Assembly (NCBI GenBank): GCA_905250025.1
Contig: CAJNOJ010000305.1
Span: 48,745 to 112,744 of the forward strand
DNA length: 64,000 nucleotides
Direction of reading: 5' to 3'
Source: Adineta ricciae
Taxonomy: Eukaryota > Rotifera > Eurotatoria > Adinetida > Adinetidae
Shown: piece after piece, positions 35,233 to 47,807 of the stretch
Position numbering within the stretch: the first letter of the stretch is position 1
Layout of the letters: each line of letters begins with the position of its first letter
Program-made: the position numbers and the translations under genes
The notes under the pieces: model-generated
The model's input: only the letters and a program-made list of their open reading frames with translations
Database searches by the model: none
What the model was told of the DNA's origin: nothing

Positions 35233-36336
35233 GACATTTTAGTGGTTATCATTAGTCTTCAACCAGAACTTTACTAATCATACCCATTTCTATAACTTAT
35301 GTCCTATTAGTCTGCCTCATTTATTTCGATGTTTTTTTGTGAATTCTAAACGCACTTTGACAACAAAATTTCTTTCTTTTGTTGGGCTTCAATTACATTT
35401 CGACGCTCGCCGTATTATATCTTACTTATAATGACATTTCTTACTAAATAATAAACTAGTTGAATAGATATGCGCATTTTAGCAGAGAACTCATCCATTT
35501 GAGTGAAAATTTCCGATATTGGAACAGAATAATGCAATTTATTTACTGCAAAAGATTAAACGAAGCGAAATGTCGTGTGTGCTCTATTAACAACTTGTAT
35601 CATACAGAGCAGTTATCGGCTCTGTTCAAAAATAATATTGGACGCATGTTTAAAAACTTTCATTGTTCATGCAGGACGAGAAAGTGTGACTGTTTGTTTT
35701 GAAAAATGAATTTGCAGACCTTTGAGTGAATGATTGGATGTAGTTATTTTGGTCTTTTCAATCGAAAACAGAGCAATTATCCTTACCTGAAAAGGATTAA
35801 ATAAATAACTGACATGTGCACATGCTCGATTGAAGCCAATCATTGCACAGGTAAAATACTACACTTTTTTCGTATAATCATTCATAAGATAAGAAAATAT
35901 TCTAATCCGTTCAACAAGAATTAGTTATCAGATATAAATGTCACAAGTACGAGTGCCAGAGAGAAGAAGGCTAAACTCAAGAAAGCTTAGTTTGCTCACA
36001 TTTATTTATATATAAGAAACCAGAATATATCTTAATCGTAACATAAAACTTCAACACAGTTTATTGGAAGATAACTCAGGTAGTCACACGTGTTTCTCGC
36101 AATAGATACATTGATCATTGTCGCTCGATGATTTGATATATTTTATTATTTGTACACTTTCTACTTCGAGCGTGGCGAATATTCTTGTATTAGATTAAAA
36201 GGTAAAGCACGCGGAAAGTTAACGTAAGAAATCAGTGAAGTGTATATTCTATCCATAAAAGCACGTTTGTTTTCATCATTTTGCTCCTACTTTTGGGCTA
36301 TCGTTTTATCTTTAGTATTCATTGGGCCTACAAAAA
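35233..36336. other. Intergenic, no gene recognised
   Basis: AT-rich. The open frame 35460-35702 is broken by indels in haplotype B (56030-56280), so it is unlikely to be coding. It contains the promoter region of the downstream small gene. Confidence 0.5.
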
Positions 36337-36586
36337 ATGTCGGGTGATCGTCGTTTTCAATACGGAGATGTAACAGCTGAAGATATTGAAACGTTCAATA
36401 AGGTAAGTATCGTGAAAGCACTTTTGATGTGTTCTTCATCTACTAATGAACTGATTCGTTTTTTAGCATAAAGAACAAATCAGTCAAGCAGTTCGAGAGA
36501 AATTTCCATGGGTTCCGGCTGATTTCGAGCTGAAACCAGTGCTCTATCGTTCTCCACCTGCCTGTGGTAAAATTGAAGATTTCAAG
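36337..36586 (+). CDS. Small soluble protein, first two exons (haplotype A; last exon at 60123-60263)
   Basis: Exon 1 is 36337-36402 (22 codons) and exon 2 is 36467-36586 (40 codons, HKEQISQAVREKF…PPACGKIEDFK). The third exon is not here because the contig ends in the following intron at N36639. The identical intron and the missing exon continue at 60123-60263, giving a 108-residue protein. The middle, FELKPVLYRSPPACGK, followed by a strand FVRIQL and an aromatic turn, is loosely reminiscent of cystatin-fold proteins. However, the cystatin QxVxG inhibitory loop is absent, so I do not assign it. Confidence 0.65.
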
Positions 36587-36639
36587 GTACAAGTATAGAG
36601 CGAAACTCGATTATACCATCAAAAACGTTTCTTCCCGTN

Positions 36640-37408
36640 CAACAGGAGAATATTTGTTCGTGTTAATCAAACCAAGAATACTTTCTATGTATCGAACAAA
36701 GGATAATCGACAAATGGCGAAGTTATTTGTTTATGATTTTGTTACATCAATGAACGCGGATGAAGAATTTGTCGTTTTGGCTATGAGAGATCGACGATTA
36801 TTGACTTTAATGATTGCGGATCCCGATGATTCGACTTTACAGAATCGAATACAACAACTTCCGAGCAGGTAAGAGCCAAAACTTCGTTTCATTCCGTCAT
36901 GTGTAAGTCAATCTGATTTTATAGGAATATCGAATCGACTAACAAATCTGATGTTAATAAACTCGTCGAATATTTGAACAAATGTGCTGATTTCAGTTCG
37001 GGTGATGAAAAAGAAGAAAAAGACGAGGAAGAGTCAGATTCGAAACAACGATCGATTGCACCAATCAGCTCGTTTCGTTTTGTCACTCGATTGACTGGTC
37101 GTTGTTCACATTCAAATATGAAGAATGACGAGGAAATCCGATCGAAAATAATTTCTATATTCGAAAACACCGAAGAAACCATCGATTTAGCCCAAGTAGA
37201 AAATGATTCGGATGATGATGACGTTGTATCAACACATATCGAACCACAACAAGCAACAGTCGATACGAACCTAGATGATATTCGTCAGAAGACATCAGAA
37301 TACGATGAAAATCAAATCAAAGGCGTCCAGTTCGCAAATGCTGGAAGTGCAAATCTAAAAGTTATCAACAATCAATCGGTCACATCAGAGACATGCGTTA
37401 TTGTCTAA
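36640..37408 (+). CDS. NWD-like protein, C-terminal end (haplotype B, 5' truncated by the assembly)
   Basis: Begins inside the penultimate exon (TGEYLFVLIKPRILSMYR, equal to about 11657) and continues through a 55-base intron to the last exon, about 36925-37408. The acidic tail differs from A by a few residues and a two-residue net gain (EEKDEEES stretch), and it also ends CVIV. The upstream part of this allele is not in the window apart from the bubble branch at 6774-8662. Confidence 0.82.
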
Positions 37409-39650
37409 TTAGAAATAAATTTATCAAAAAAGACTTCTTTTCCGATATTGGTGTGCAGAAGTGTTCTCCAGGTATTCTGGAGAATTTATCCCAAAACAGC
37501 AGTTGACATAGTGTATCATGGGAGGGTGATTTGCATTTTGAAAACAAAGGTATCATAGACGTTTGATTTGAGAATTTCCTCACTAAAGAACATTATTTAC
37601 CTGACTTAAACCTATTTGCATTATCTAATCATCAGTACAATGTAGTTTGCTCAAGTGATTGTGTTACTAAGACTTTACGAGCAAGGTAATGATCGATTTT
37701 TTCGACTAATGAATGTATCTCAATCAATATTATATACACCAAATATTACCATACAATTGATGATTAATCATTTGATGACTGAAGATTGGATTGCAAATGT
37801 ATCCTCTGAGAAATATCATTTCCGAATGTGTACTGTCTTTGTGTATTTATTTTCAAACATCTCGACGATCTTCTATATATATATATATTGACAAAACAGA
37901 TTAGTCTATTGGCGAGTTTAGCATTTATTCCTCGCTCGATGTTCTCCTTTGTTATTCATCTCATTCATCGTTCGTGGAATTCGACGCCACGACCGAAGAT
38001 TTCTTCTAAGTCAGAGAAGGAAAGATAGTGCAACTATATTCAATTCGTTTTTTCAAATATGCTGGGTCATGTTAGTGGAAAGAATCAATCCAAAAGAAAA
38101 TTGCGAGTTTGAAAATCTTTCAATATGACTCAAATGCTGTTCAACACAAGCGTTGTCAACATTACCATTAGTTATATTCCAGTTATCTCATTTCGACGCA
38201 ATGAGTGAGATTCATACGAATAAGTTCTGACGATGGTCTTGTTTCTGATGATTATTTTTGAATGAATCATGTGAAATATTTCTTCAATCAGAATTTGTAG
38301 ATTCACAACTCCTCTTGCAGCAAACATTTCAAAGTCAAATCAATTGTCCAATATCTACAATACTGACATCTCTGTGAACGTAACTTCGAAAAACCCAATA
38401 ACAAGACCATCAGTATATTTCACGTGTAACTGCTGTATTACCGTCGCACAGGAATATTATTTTCTATACATCGATCATTCTTCATACAATTCCAAATTTC
38501 TTCAGTGGTTGTTAATCTCTCGAAGCGTTATTTTCATCCAGATTATACAATCTTATTATAATCTATTCTTATTTACTAACATCGAACAGATATTAAACGT
38601 CTTTCGGAACTTTCAATAATTATTCTCTCAGTGAGAATTTCAATGATCATCAATGAATATCAAACATATCATTTTCTTCATACTATAACCAATACACGCC
38701 TTCGCCATACACATACTGATATGAGGATCGAAACGATCGCTGTGTCATCATCATACTCATTTCATTTTTCTATTGAAGTTTATCACTGAGATTAAAACTA
38801 GTCATTTTAGTTGATCTCTATTTGATTGACATGATTACTCTATTCGTTATATCGCATCATACTTTCTATCAATCTCTTAAACGTATACTCATCTGTAAGA
38901 AGGAAAAGCAGTTAATTCATCGGTTGCACAAGACTTTAGTTGTTGTAACCTTATCATTTGTTTATATGTAACAGCCGTTGAATTCACTTGAATATCGTTG
39001 TTCGAAAATTTCGATAATAAAACATCGCATCTCCATCAACTTTGTTCAAATGATTTCGTTTCTGATCTCACCAACGCTTATTTCCTTAGTTATACTTTGT
39101 CTAATTCGATTCCATCCAGGGATTCTCTCTACACCCCCAACGCATAATTTCAGCTGCGCGCGTCACTCTGTCAATTGTCGAAACAACAGGTGCGAACATG
39201 TTACTGAACATCTAATCTATCGAAAATACTCAATCAGTCATCTGCTTATAACATTCCACTGAGTTACAACGGATGTAGTTGTGCACTATAATTTCAATAA
39301 GCAGCTTATCTTACGAATTATATTTTGATCAATACGTTCCACTCTCCCATGTTTATTTTTATGTTGATAACAGTAATATAATCGAAGATGTGTTGACATC
39401 GATTGATTGTTATTCTGATTCTTGAAAAGGTTCCACATGGAACGCGGCGAACAACTGGATGTGTCTGTTCATCTTAAAATGTGATATCAGCTTCGGATAG
39501 TAGATACTAAAACTTCCCCAATTGATTTTCTTTTTTAATTTGGAAAAGAAAAAGCGAAATACTGAAAGATTAATCTCTGTGATTTAACGTATCACCTGTG
39601 TATTGAAATTTCGTTTTGTTCTCCTTAGGTATGATTTCATTTGACTACTA
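37409..39650. other. Intergenic of haplotype B, with two blocks not in A
   Basis: Relative to 12420-13748 this carries about 0.65 kb extra (roughly 37953-38603) and about 0.2 kb extra (roughly 38868-39090). A possible small open frame starting at ATG 39050 has a hydrophobic start (MISFLISPTLISLVILCLI) and then Cys residues; in A the upstream part is missing and one Cys codon is Tyr. Too weak to call a gene. A (TA)n run lies at 37874-37887. Confidence 0.45.
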
Positions 39651-40088
39651 ATGATGATCGACAAAAAACTCTACTGTTTTTTCCTGATTCTTCTCAGGTA
39701 AACGAAATCGATCTGTTACATCTGATACAACTTAACATTTATTTTTTAGTACCACAGGTTTGTTTATTGAATCATAATCTTTTTCTCTCTTAGAATCCTT
39801 TGATACATAGTTCAAGTAAACTCGCAGATATGCATGAATACTGATCAATATGGTTCCTGTTCAACAAACAAAGAATGCGGTTGTTTTCATATGCTAAATA
39901 CTGAAAATATTGGTATCTGTGCTTTTCTCTGGCCAAGTTGTTCACAATTCATTCCGTGTAACACAACAGGCAATACGTGTGATAGAGGAAGTACAATTTG
40001 TGTCCAACACCCACGATGTCACAATCGTCCTATTTGTTATCCGACCTCACTAATGGACGAACGATTGTGTCCACAAACATTTACTTGA
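39651..40088 (+). CDS. Small secreted cysteine-rich protein (haplotype B)
   Basis: Same three-exon structure as 13749-14173: signal exon from ATG 39651, the taccacag micro-exon, then an exon from ttcaagtaaac. Signal peptide MMIDKKLYCFFLILL-STTVQVNS, then mature QICMNTDQYG. The Cys positions are unchanged. It reads through the position where A stops and ends LCPQTFT. All splice sites are kept. Confidence 0.72.
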
Positions 40089-40108
40089 AAAATATAAATG
40101 AGTTCATT

Positions 40109-41251
40109 TTAAATCGATGTTTCTTCTTCTATAGTTGAAAGTGTTCGTTTCGGTAGGGGTTTTGCATTGACATAAACAAAGCGTTGAATAACTGGCTTAC
40201 GCCGTTTTGCTCGCCGTGCTTTTCGTATTCGTTCGCGCTCTCGTCGTATGGGATCAATGCCGAAAAAGTATCTGAGAACGTCCATAATAATAACAAACAA
40301 TATAACGCTGATCATCGCTAGAATTGCGATGAAAGCGAACGACATCGCGACAACTCGATATATATAAAGTTTTGTTGTAACTTTTTCGCAATGTTCACCG
40401 GCGGTTCCAGAGAGACACTCGCATTTATAAGCACCTAACAGTGGACGACAAACGCCTCGATTGTAACAGGTGATATTCCAGCAATAATTTATTTTTCGTT
40501 CACATCTCGTTCCTTCATAACCATATGAACATGTGCAATCATATGTAGAATTTGTTATCGGACGACAAGTACCTAAATAGAGTCATTTTCGCAGAGTTTA
40601 ATAATGAAAAAAGTAGAATTTACCGTAGAGACAAGTATTTAATTTACAAGAACTTCGAATGAACTGACATTGTTTGCCAAAGAAACCAATGCGACATGAA
40701 CAATTGTAATCGTGCCCGTTGTTCAGATCAATGCATTTGCTATTGTTCGGACACGGCTTTTGCATAGCACAAATTGTTCCGGATATATTACAATTTTGAC
40801 CAATATTTGTTGTAGTACCACACGAGTCAACAACAATAAACATTGATGTTGAATTATCTATAAAGTGGACCTTTATTGTAAAGCACGTCGAAATCTGTAC
40901 GCATACCTCGATATTTAGATGAAACTGAAGTTAAAGATGGTTTTTCTGTTGTTCTCAATTGATCTAAGTAGTTCTAATTCGACATATTTTTGGAGTGAAA
41001 AAATACTTACCACATGTATTCATTCCTGACCGAAATATTTGAACCCGAAAGTTCCATTCATCACCAACATACAAGTTTCCAACACTGTCAAAATAAACAG
41101 TATGCGGATGATAAAGTTGATTCAGTGATGATCCAGATCTCATACTGCAACCAGCTATGCATTCAAACTCGCTATTTCCCACTCGGACTATGCGATGCTG
41201 TTGGTTGTCTGCAATGTACAAAAAACCATTTCCATCACCCGTCACATCACT
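40109..41251 (-). CDS. NHL-EGF-TM protein, 3' half only (haplotype B)
   Basis: Carries the stop (40109), the basic cytoplasmic tail, the transmembrane helix, the EGF exons and the last NHL repeats (from about 41251). The rest of the gene is cut off at N41252. Coding differences from A are few (HIDFFDKQC versus RIGFFGKQC; EHCEK region kept). The missing 5' half corresponds to A 15300-17211, lost inside the palindrome. Confidence 0.8.
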
Positions 41252-41252
41252 N

Positions 41253-44200
41253 GTTGCAGTATGAGATCTGGATCATCACTGAATCAACTTTATCATCCGC
41301 ATACTGTTTATTTTGACAGTGTTGGAAACTTGTATGTTGGTGATGAATGGAACTTTCGGGTTCAAATATTTCGTTCAAAAATGAGTACATGTGGTAGGTA
41401 GAAGTAGTAAGAACAATAGAAGAGAATTCTCGGGATGTCTTTTAAAGGTTGTTATCCTCCCATTATCAAAATAATCCTATCTGGAACTGTACTAAGAGTC
41501 CGACGTAATCAATATTTTTACATAAGTTCCAAAATTGAACTTCGATGTAATCAGTCTGATTCATTCTCAGCGCAATGGTCAATTTTGAATTGTCCATCAC
41601 CATGTTTCGATGAAAGAATTGATATGTACAAGAATAATCTCTACATTCCATCCCAAACTCTCCCGTATGGGATCTATCAATTCGAATTAATAGTGAAGAT
41701 GACAAATTTTGACGCAATAAAATCGTCAGTATTCGTTGACGTCGAAATTATCGCCTCCAGTATCATAGTTCATCTAGTTTCGTATGATACACTAATCATT
41801 AAACATCACTATGAAGAAGATCTCGTCCTGAATCCCGGCAATTATTCTTACGACCAGAATTCAATTCATTTCAATCAACACGTATGTTTTCACAAAGAGT
41901 CTTTGTTTGATTTTTTTCTCCTTTTCAGGATTGGCATTATGAATATTATTGTCGAATTTATTCAACAAACTCTCAACAATTCTCTACCTTTGAAAACTCA
42001 AACGAAACTTGTTTACTAGGTGGATGGACTTATAATAATGTAAACCGTACAGCTATAACAATCTTTAGTAAAGCATTCCAATTAAACCAAACATACCAGT
42101 TTATGGTTCAGATGACCCACCGAAAAAACTCTTCTCTCCAATCTTTTGATTATCTGATCGTGCAAGTTGAGAATCTTCAATCACCCATTATTATCATCAA
42201 GTGAGTTTTTCAATCAGCCTAAAACTGCTGATTTTCACACACCTTCTAGATGTCTCATCATAACAATGTGTTCATCAAAAGATGAATTTCGCTACGTCAA
42301 TCGTCATACGCAAATATCACTTTGTTCATTCTGTACGAATAATTGTTCACAAACAGTGAAAATTAGCTGGAATATCTACCAAGGAATATTGACTTCACCA
42401 AACGCAACTATTCAATGGAATTCTGTTATTCTATTGCCGACATCATCATTTTTCGGTAAATCATAATGGAAAATATTTGCCATTTCTGAAAATATATGTC
42501 CATAGGATTAGATACGAAGGATCTACTTATAATGAGCGATATTCTCACTAGTCAATATTGGCGTTTTGAAGTTCTCTATCAATTTGAATCCGAAACAATT
42601 CGAAGTACGTGCGATGTTGAGCTGAACGATGGACCACGAAATGGCTTTTGTCTGATTGATCCACCGAATGGAACAATCTTAACCTTATTCACAATAAATT
42701 GCTCGAATTGGTTCGATTCAGATGGAATTAAAGATTTCCTCATTTACGGTAGATTTCTCATTTCTCGTCAATTAATAACAGACTTTCTTCTCTTCAGGTC
42801 TGATTGTTAACCTTCAAAAACGAATACTACTTACAACTTCATCCAATCCAATAATTCTCCTTCGACTACCTGCGAACGTTCATTTAATTGTTCAAATTCG
42901 AGACACATTCGATTGTACTACTGAATATGATCTACCATCAATCACAATCGATTCGAATTCTGCAATGATCGATACTTTGCTGATGCAAGAACACTCAAAT
43001 GACGATCGATATATGATCCCGATGACATTGTCAAGTAAGCATCTCATCTAAAAGTCAATTTCGACATTTGAGAAGAGAATTTATTGACGAATAACTTCGA
43101 TTTGAACACTGTAAATCGATATGCAACTATTCGCGAACAATTCATGATGACTATCAACAATTTACCTTTAACCACACTGAATGAAATCAAATTTCAATCA
43201 TCAATACTTTCAATCCTCACTGAAACAACAAACCAACTAACACGAAGAACATTGGTAACTCTCATTCTGATTTTCATTCCTTTCAAAACCATTCTCCATA
43301 GATCATCGCACTGAATAAATGTTCCCAATTATCCTCCTTTCACAAAGTCAATGTGAATAAATTCTTATATGAAGATACGCGTTTCATCGCAACAAATATT
43401 CTCGAATGTGTCACTAACATTCACGCGGTAAGCTATTTCACTGAAAATTTCGACGTTTCTACTTGAATTTAAGAGCATCAATGGACCGTTACAACAACGT
43501 ATGCAAGTTCTTCAATCCGATCTACGAGAAATCGATGATATTACTCTTACAGGTAAACAAGTTTCAATGAAAATTTAGTCAATTCGATATTTTAGAAGAA
43601 CATAATCTTCATCATCGAAATTTTGAATATCAAAAACAAATAGTAAGACTGATTTAACTTTGTCAAACATCTTTAATGAGCTTTTTCATAGGCCAATGAA
43701 ATGGCACATAAAATCAATGAAATTCTCTCGCTAATTACATTAGTCTTAGACACTCATTTGCATTTGGCTCAAAATTTTACCATCAATACATCAACAATTT
43801 CATTTCTGTTGGCAAAAATCTCATCCTCATCTGTTTCCGATAACTATCAAATTGATTATTCATCGAATTCAACTTTGATAATTCGTACGATGATGCAACC
43901 ATTAGCGTCATATGGAAATTCTGTACAATCGTATACGAATTCGTCGCAACTACTGTCGTTTTCTATTCTCGACGAAAATCAAAATGATATTCGAATAAGT
44001 CGAATGGAATTCTTCATTCCTCGAGATCCGAACAAGTTAATTCCACCAATGTTTTTCCAAAACGTAACAAGAATGAACGAGAACAAACTATTATTTCATT
44101 TCTATTCGTTTGAATTAACAAAATCAAATGAAAATCAAACATTTTCCATTCATTTCGAAATTCATCCCTTGAATTCCAACATCTCCTATCTATTGATTTA

Positions 44201-44564
44201 TCAATTCGATCACAAACCTCGAATACATTCAATTCAAAACTGGACATACCTATGTCCTTCCAATTCAACAGCCGATCAGACATATCTTCACTTTATCGAC
44301 AATTCTCAAACATCCAACCATCATTCAATCATTTACGGAATTCGTGAATTAACATTCGAAGAAATGAACATCTATTGTTCAGATAAGAAATTCTATCAAA
44401 ATCTCGATCAGCCAAGAAGATTTTCATCGGATTATGAAATTCGACTTTATCAATCGAGTTGTTTGTATCTTGATTCGAATAATATTTGGAAATCGAACGG
44501 TTTACTAGTTGGGTCTTCAACTACTCATAATCAAACACAATGCTTTTTAATACATTTAACATGA
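41253..44564 (+). CDS. NHL-REJ-GPS protein, 3' part (haplotype B)
   Basis: Starts within the last NHL repeat (CSMRSGSS) right after N41252, so the signal exon and most NHL repeats are absent. The following REJ exons match A one for one, with the same introns and open frames. The last exon again ends CFLIHLT and a stop, so the GPS-like end without downstream membrane helices is fixed in both alleles. The REJ signature GFCLIDPPNGTIL is unchanged. Confidence 0.78.
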
Positions 44565-45526
44565 AATCTTCAAGGATTTTACCTTTTCTTTGTACTTCGA
44601 CGAGTTATATTTAGTCATATTCTTTTTTTAACATGACTTTTCAATCTTGTGAGCTAATGCATTGAACCCACTTGGTCTTATCGAAATAAATTTACACGCT
44701 TTAACTTCATTTCCCTATTTTCTTAATATTGACAACGTGATTCGATATCTTTATTTTCTAATGAATAGTGTTGTATCGATTATTTCTCGCATAGCAAAGA
44801 CGAAAAGAAAGTGACGTTTTCGGTACAAACAGAAATATTCTGTTTTTTTCCTCAGAATAAATAATCATGTGAACGCTATAATACAAAACACATTTTCTTG
44901 TGACTATTAAAATGGCATCATCTTGTCAAAGGTTTTGTCAGGGCTTACTTTTCTGTTTAAAATACTAGATTGCATTAATTATGCTATTTGAATGAGACGA
45001 ACAGAATCAGGAGTGGAAATAAAATATCATGGATTTAACCACCGTGTCGTTTGGTGTCATCAAAAGAAGAAGAAGAAATGATGAGTAAAAGCTTTAGTTC
45101 ACTTTTAGTTGAAACAAACTTTGAGCAATTGAGTATCTAATAGAGAATGTTCGAATTTGTCGGATGTACAAACATCGTTTCGTGATGTGAGAGAGATGTA
45201 TTTCTATACGATGGAAACGAGGTGTGATGACATGGCTATCGTTCTTTCGTTTTCGACCCATTATGTCTCGTGACTTCTTCTTTCTCTGGTTGATCGAGGT
45301 GGTATGCCAATAGTTCCTGTTGACCTCGATTGTGTTCTAATGCGTAAATGCATATACTTTCACATAAGATATAGTCAGATAGATAATAACAGAACGCTCA
45401 GTTTAACTTCTGAGTTTGAAACGACAGCGGTCCTTGCTCATTTATTTATTTCATTGTCCTTTTAGCATAACAGTTAAATAATACTTGGCATCAAAGAATA
45501 TTTAACAAACAAAACACGAGTATCTC
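44565..45526. other. Intergenic of haplotype B
   Basis: Matches 24324-25342 with small indels, including a shorter GAA run near 45066-45077. No gene seen. Confidence 0.5.
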
Positions 45527-46626
45527 ATGTCGTCGTGGGCAGTCGTGACAAAAATGGTCATAATACTCTATGCTGGTAGTGGCTTTCTCTTTTCCGGTTT
45601 ATTCGGTTGTTTAATGAATGTGATAATATTTTCAAGCTTTCACATGTATCGTTCTCAGCCATGCACATTTTATCTACTCATCGCAGCGCTCACTCGATTT
45701 ACGCATCTTTTGATGATAGGTATTCTGCGTGGCATTGCCATTCTCTTTAACGTCGACTTGACACTTATTTCACTCGAATGGTGTAAAATGAGATTTCACA
45801 TTGTGAGTACTTGTTTTGGTTTGGAGATGACCTTTGAATGCTTGGCAACAATTGATCGGTTTTTGATAACATCCAGAAAGGTCTACATACGACAATTGAG
45901 TAATATCAAGATGGCTCATCGTGTTACTGCTGGTTTGATTGCTGTTTGGATACTTCAGAATATACCATATCTGATCTTTGTTAAAATAAAGTACGATTTT
46001 GGATTTTTGTTGAATCAATGAGGAAGATGAGAGTACGAAATTGAAGTTCGTGTATTTTCTGTTATTTTATTCATTTAGTTCGAACATCTGTGCGATTTAC
46101 AATGACTTTTGGCAACTTTATTCTACTTATGTGAATAGATGGGTTTTATATACAGCAGTTCCTTTGATTGTTTGCATCGTGTTTGGTATTCTTGCACATG
46201 GAAATATGCGCAGTTTGAAACGTTCCCGTCAGTTACAGAAAGCGGATCGTCAACTCTTCTACATGATCTTTGGGCAAATGATAGTCACTGTTCTTCCAGT
46301 TATACCAAGCGCTGTTTTCGATGTGTATTCACCCTCGGCGATTTCTGTAAAGCAAGCTGCTGAAAAGGATATTAATTATTTTGCCTTCAATCTTCTTAAT
46401 GTTCTTTGTGTATTGTGTTATGGAGTAAGTAAAGGAAATTCGTTATTTGATCGTTTTCTTATCGACTTTTCGTTATTTCTAGAGCACCTTCTTCATCTTT
46501 ATCATCGTTTCAAGTATCTTTCGTAGCCGATTTAGGCAGCGTTTTTCTTGTTGTAGCAGACACCGAAATCTCGTGACAACAGTAACTATGCACAGATTCG
46601 TTGCAGAAGCAAGCCCTCGTCGTTAG
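45527..46626 (+). CDS. Seven-transmembrane receptor, class A-like GPCR (haplotype B)
   Basis: Three exons as in A: 45527 to about 45990, about 46079-46424, about 46483-46626. One extra Ile in TM1 (MVIILYAGS). The TIDRFLIT motif, the Cys pair and the proline-containing TM6 are kept. The last codon of exon 1 differs (AA|GT instead of AG|GT at the donor), changing Ser to Asn without breaking splicing. The tail ends FVAEASPRR. Confidence 0.82.
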
Positions 46627-46892
46627 CCTGACGGTAAATATTGTAAATGTTGTCCTTAAGTCAGAAGTTTTGCAACATTTTTCTCCTACAATAGTAATTG
46701 TCTTCGTTATCATATGGAGTGACTGACGAAAGATTAATGGATGTTTTTTGTGATCGATGCTGGTTTCTTGCGAATTATCATCGATGAAATCTCTTTTCGA
46801 GCTTTTTGTTTTGTGTTATTTGATTGGTCAAATGAAATTGTCGTCTAATAAAGCAAATATTCGATTGTATTGGAGTACGTTTACCATTTTAA

Positions 46893-47807
46893 TTAACTTA
46901 CTTTTCGTTTTTTGATATGCATTAAAACTTCTTCGGATTGAATATCATCTTGATCAGGCGAACTGACGGATTTATTGAATGCTTGACTGGGAAAGTAAAC
47001 AAAAGTTGATTTGAACTGCGCTTCAACTTATATGCTAACTTACCGGCTTTCAGCTTCATCTTCTTCTTGTTCAAATTGTTTTTGTCGGTTATGTTTTTCA
47101 TTTAAAATTTGTTCAAGATCAATATTTGCGCGTCGATTCTTGAACTCGATGATGTCTTCTAGTTCTTGAATATCAGCCATTTCTCGTCGTGAGTCACGTG
47201 TGCGTTTTTCTAATAGCTTAAACATAAAATTCATTGAGAGGGTGGATAATTCAATCAAATTTTACCATCATACGATCCAGATCTTCTTTTTCATCTGGTG
47301 TTGAACGAGTCGGTTGGAAGAGTCGTGTAGCACCATGCTCTAACTCATAATCATTGTTTTTCGGATCAGTCTATTGACAAAACAACGAACAATTTGTTTC
47401 TTTATAAAACCAAACTTGACTTTTACTTTAAAAGTGATCTCACGTAAACATTTCGTACATCTTATATAGAACCGATAGATTTGAATGTCATTCAAATAGG
47501 TTTCTCCTATGGCATCTTCTTTGCGAGCATTCAACTTTGTAGCTCGGTAGATATATTCACCACAGGTTTCGCATCTATTGAAAGAGACATCGGCAGAGAT
47601 TATGAATAGAACAACGGAATCTTTACCTGATGTGAAATGGAACCATTAAACGGACTTCAAAGGAATTATTCTCTTTACGTTTAACACAAGGTATCTTCGA
47701 TGGATTGAAATTGGACGAATAATATTTCTAAATACGAGAACAGAAAGTAAACGTTTCGGTATGCGGAATAACTATATACAGACATTCAAAACTTTTCGCT
47801 CACTCAT
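46893..47807 (-). CDS. yju2: Splicing factor YJU2 (CCDC94/CWC16), intact allele (haplotype B)
   Basis: Exon 1 (47807-47784) MSERKVLN; exon 2 (47727-47627) KYYSSNFNPSKIP…[10 protein letters not shown]; exon 3 (from 47574) [20 protein letters not shown], then RFYIRCTKCLREITFK; next exon TDPKNNDYELEHGATRLFQPTRS; then a coiled-coil exon (LLEKRTRDSRREM…EFKNRRANIDLEQIL) and a last exon (FNKSVSSPDQDDIQSEE…KKRK). This follows the YJU2 family closely, including the four-Cys zinc site (CETC and CTKC). The protein acts in the nucleus during the first catalytic step of splicing. The C-terminus is shorter than in human YJU2; the end at 46893 (KKRKVS-stop) could instead be a donor site leading to another exon. 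Confidence 0.85.

Noticed and set aside
35460-35702. 80-residue Cys-containing open frame downstream of the YbaY-like gene
   Set aside because: Haplotype B has indels that break it, so it is not under coding constraint.
36337-36586. Cystatin (stefin) assignment for the small acidic-tailed protein
   Set aside because: The QxVxG inhibitory loop and the usual N-terminal glycine arrangement are absent; the resemblance is too weak.
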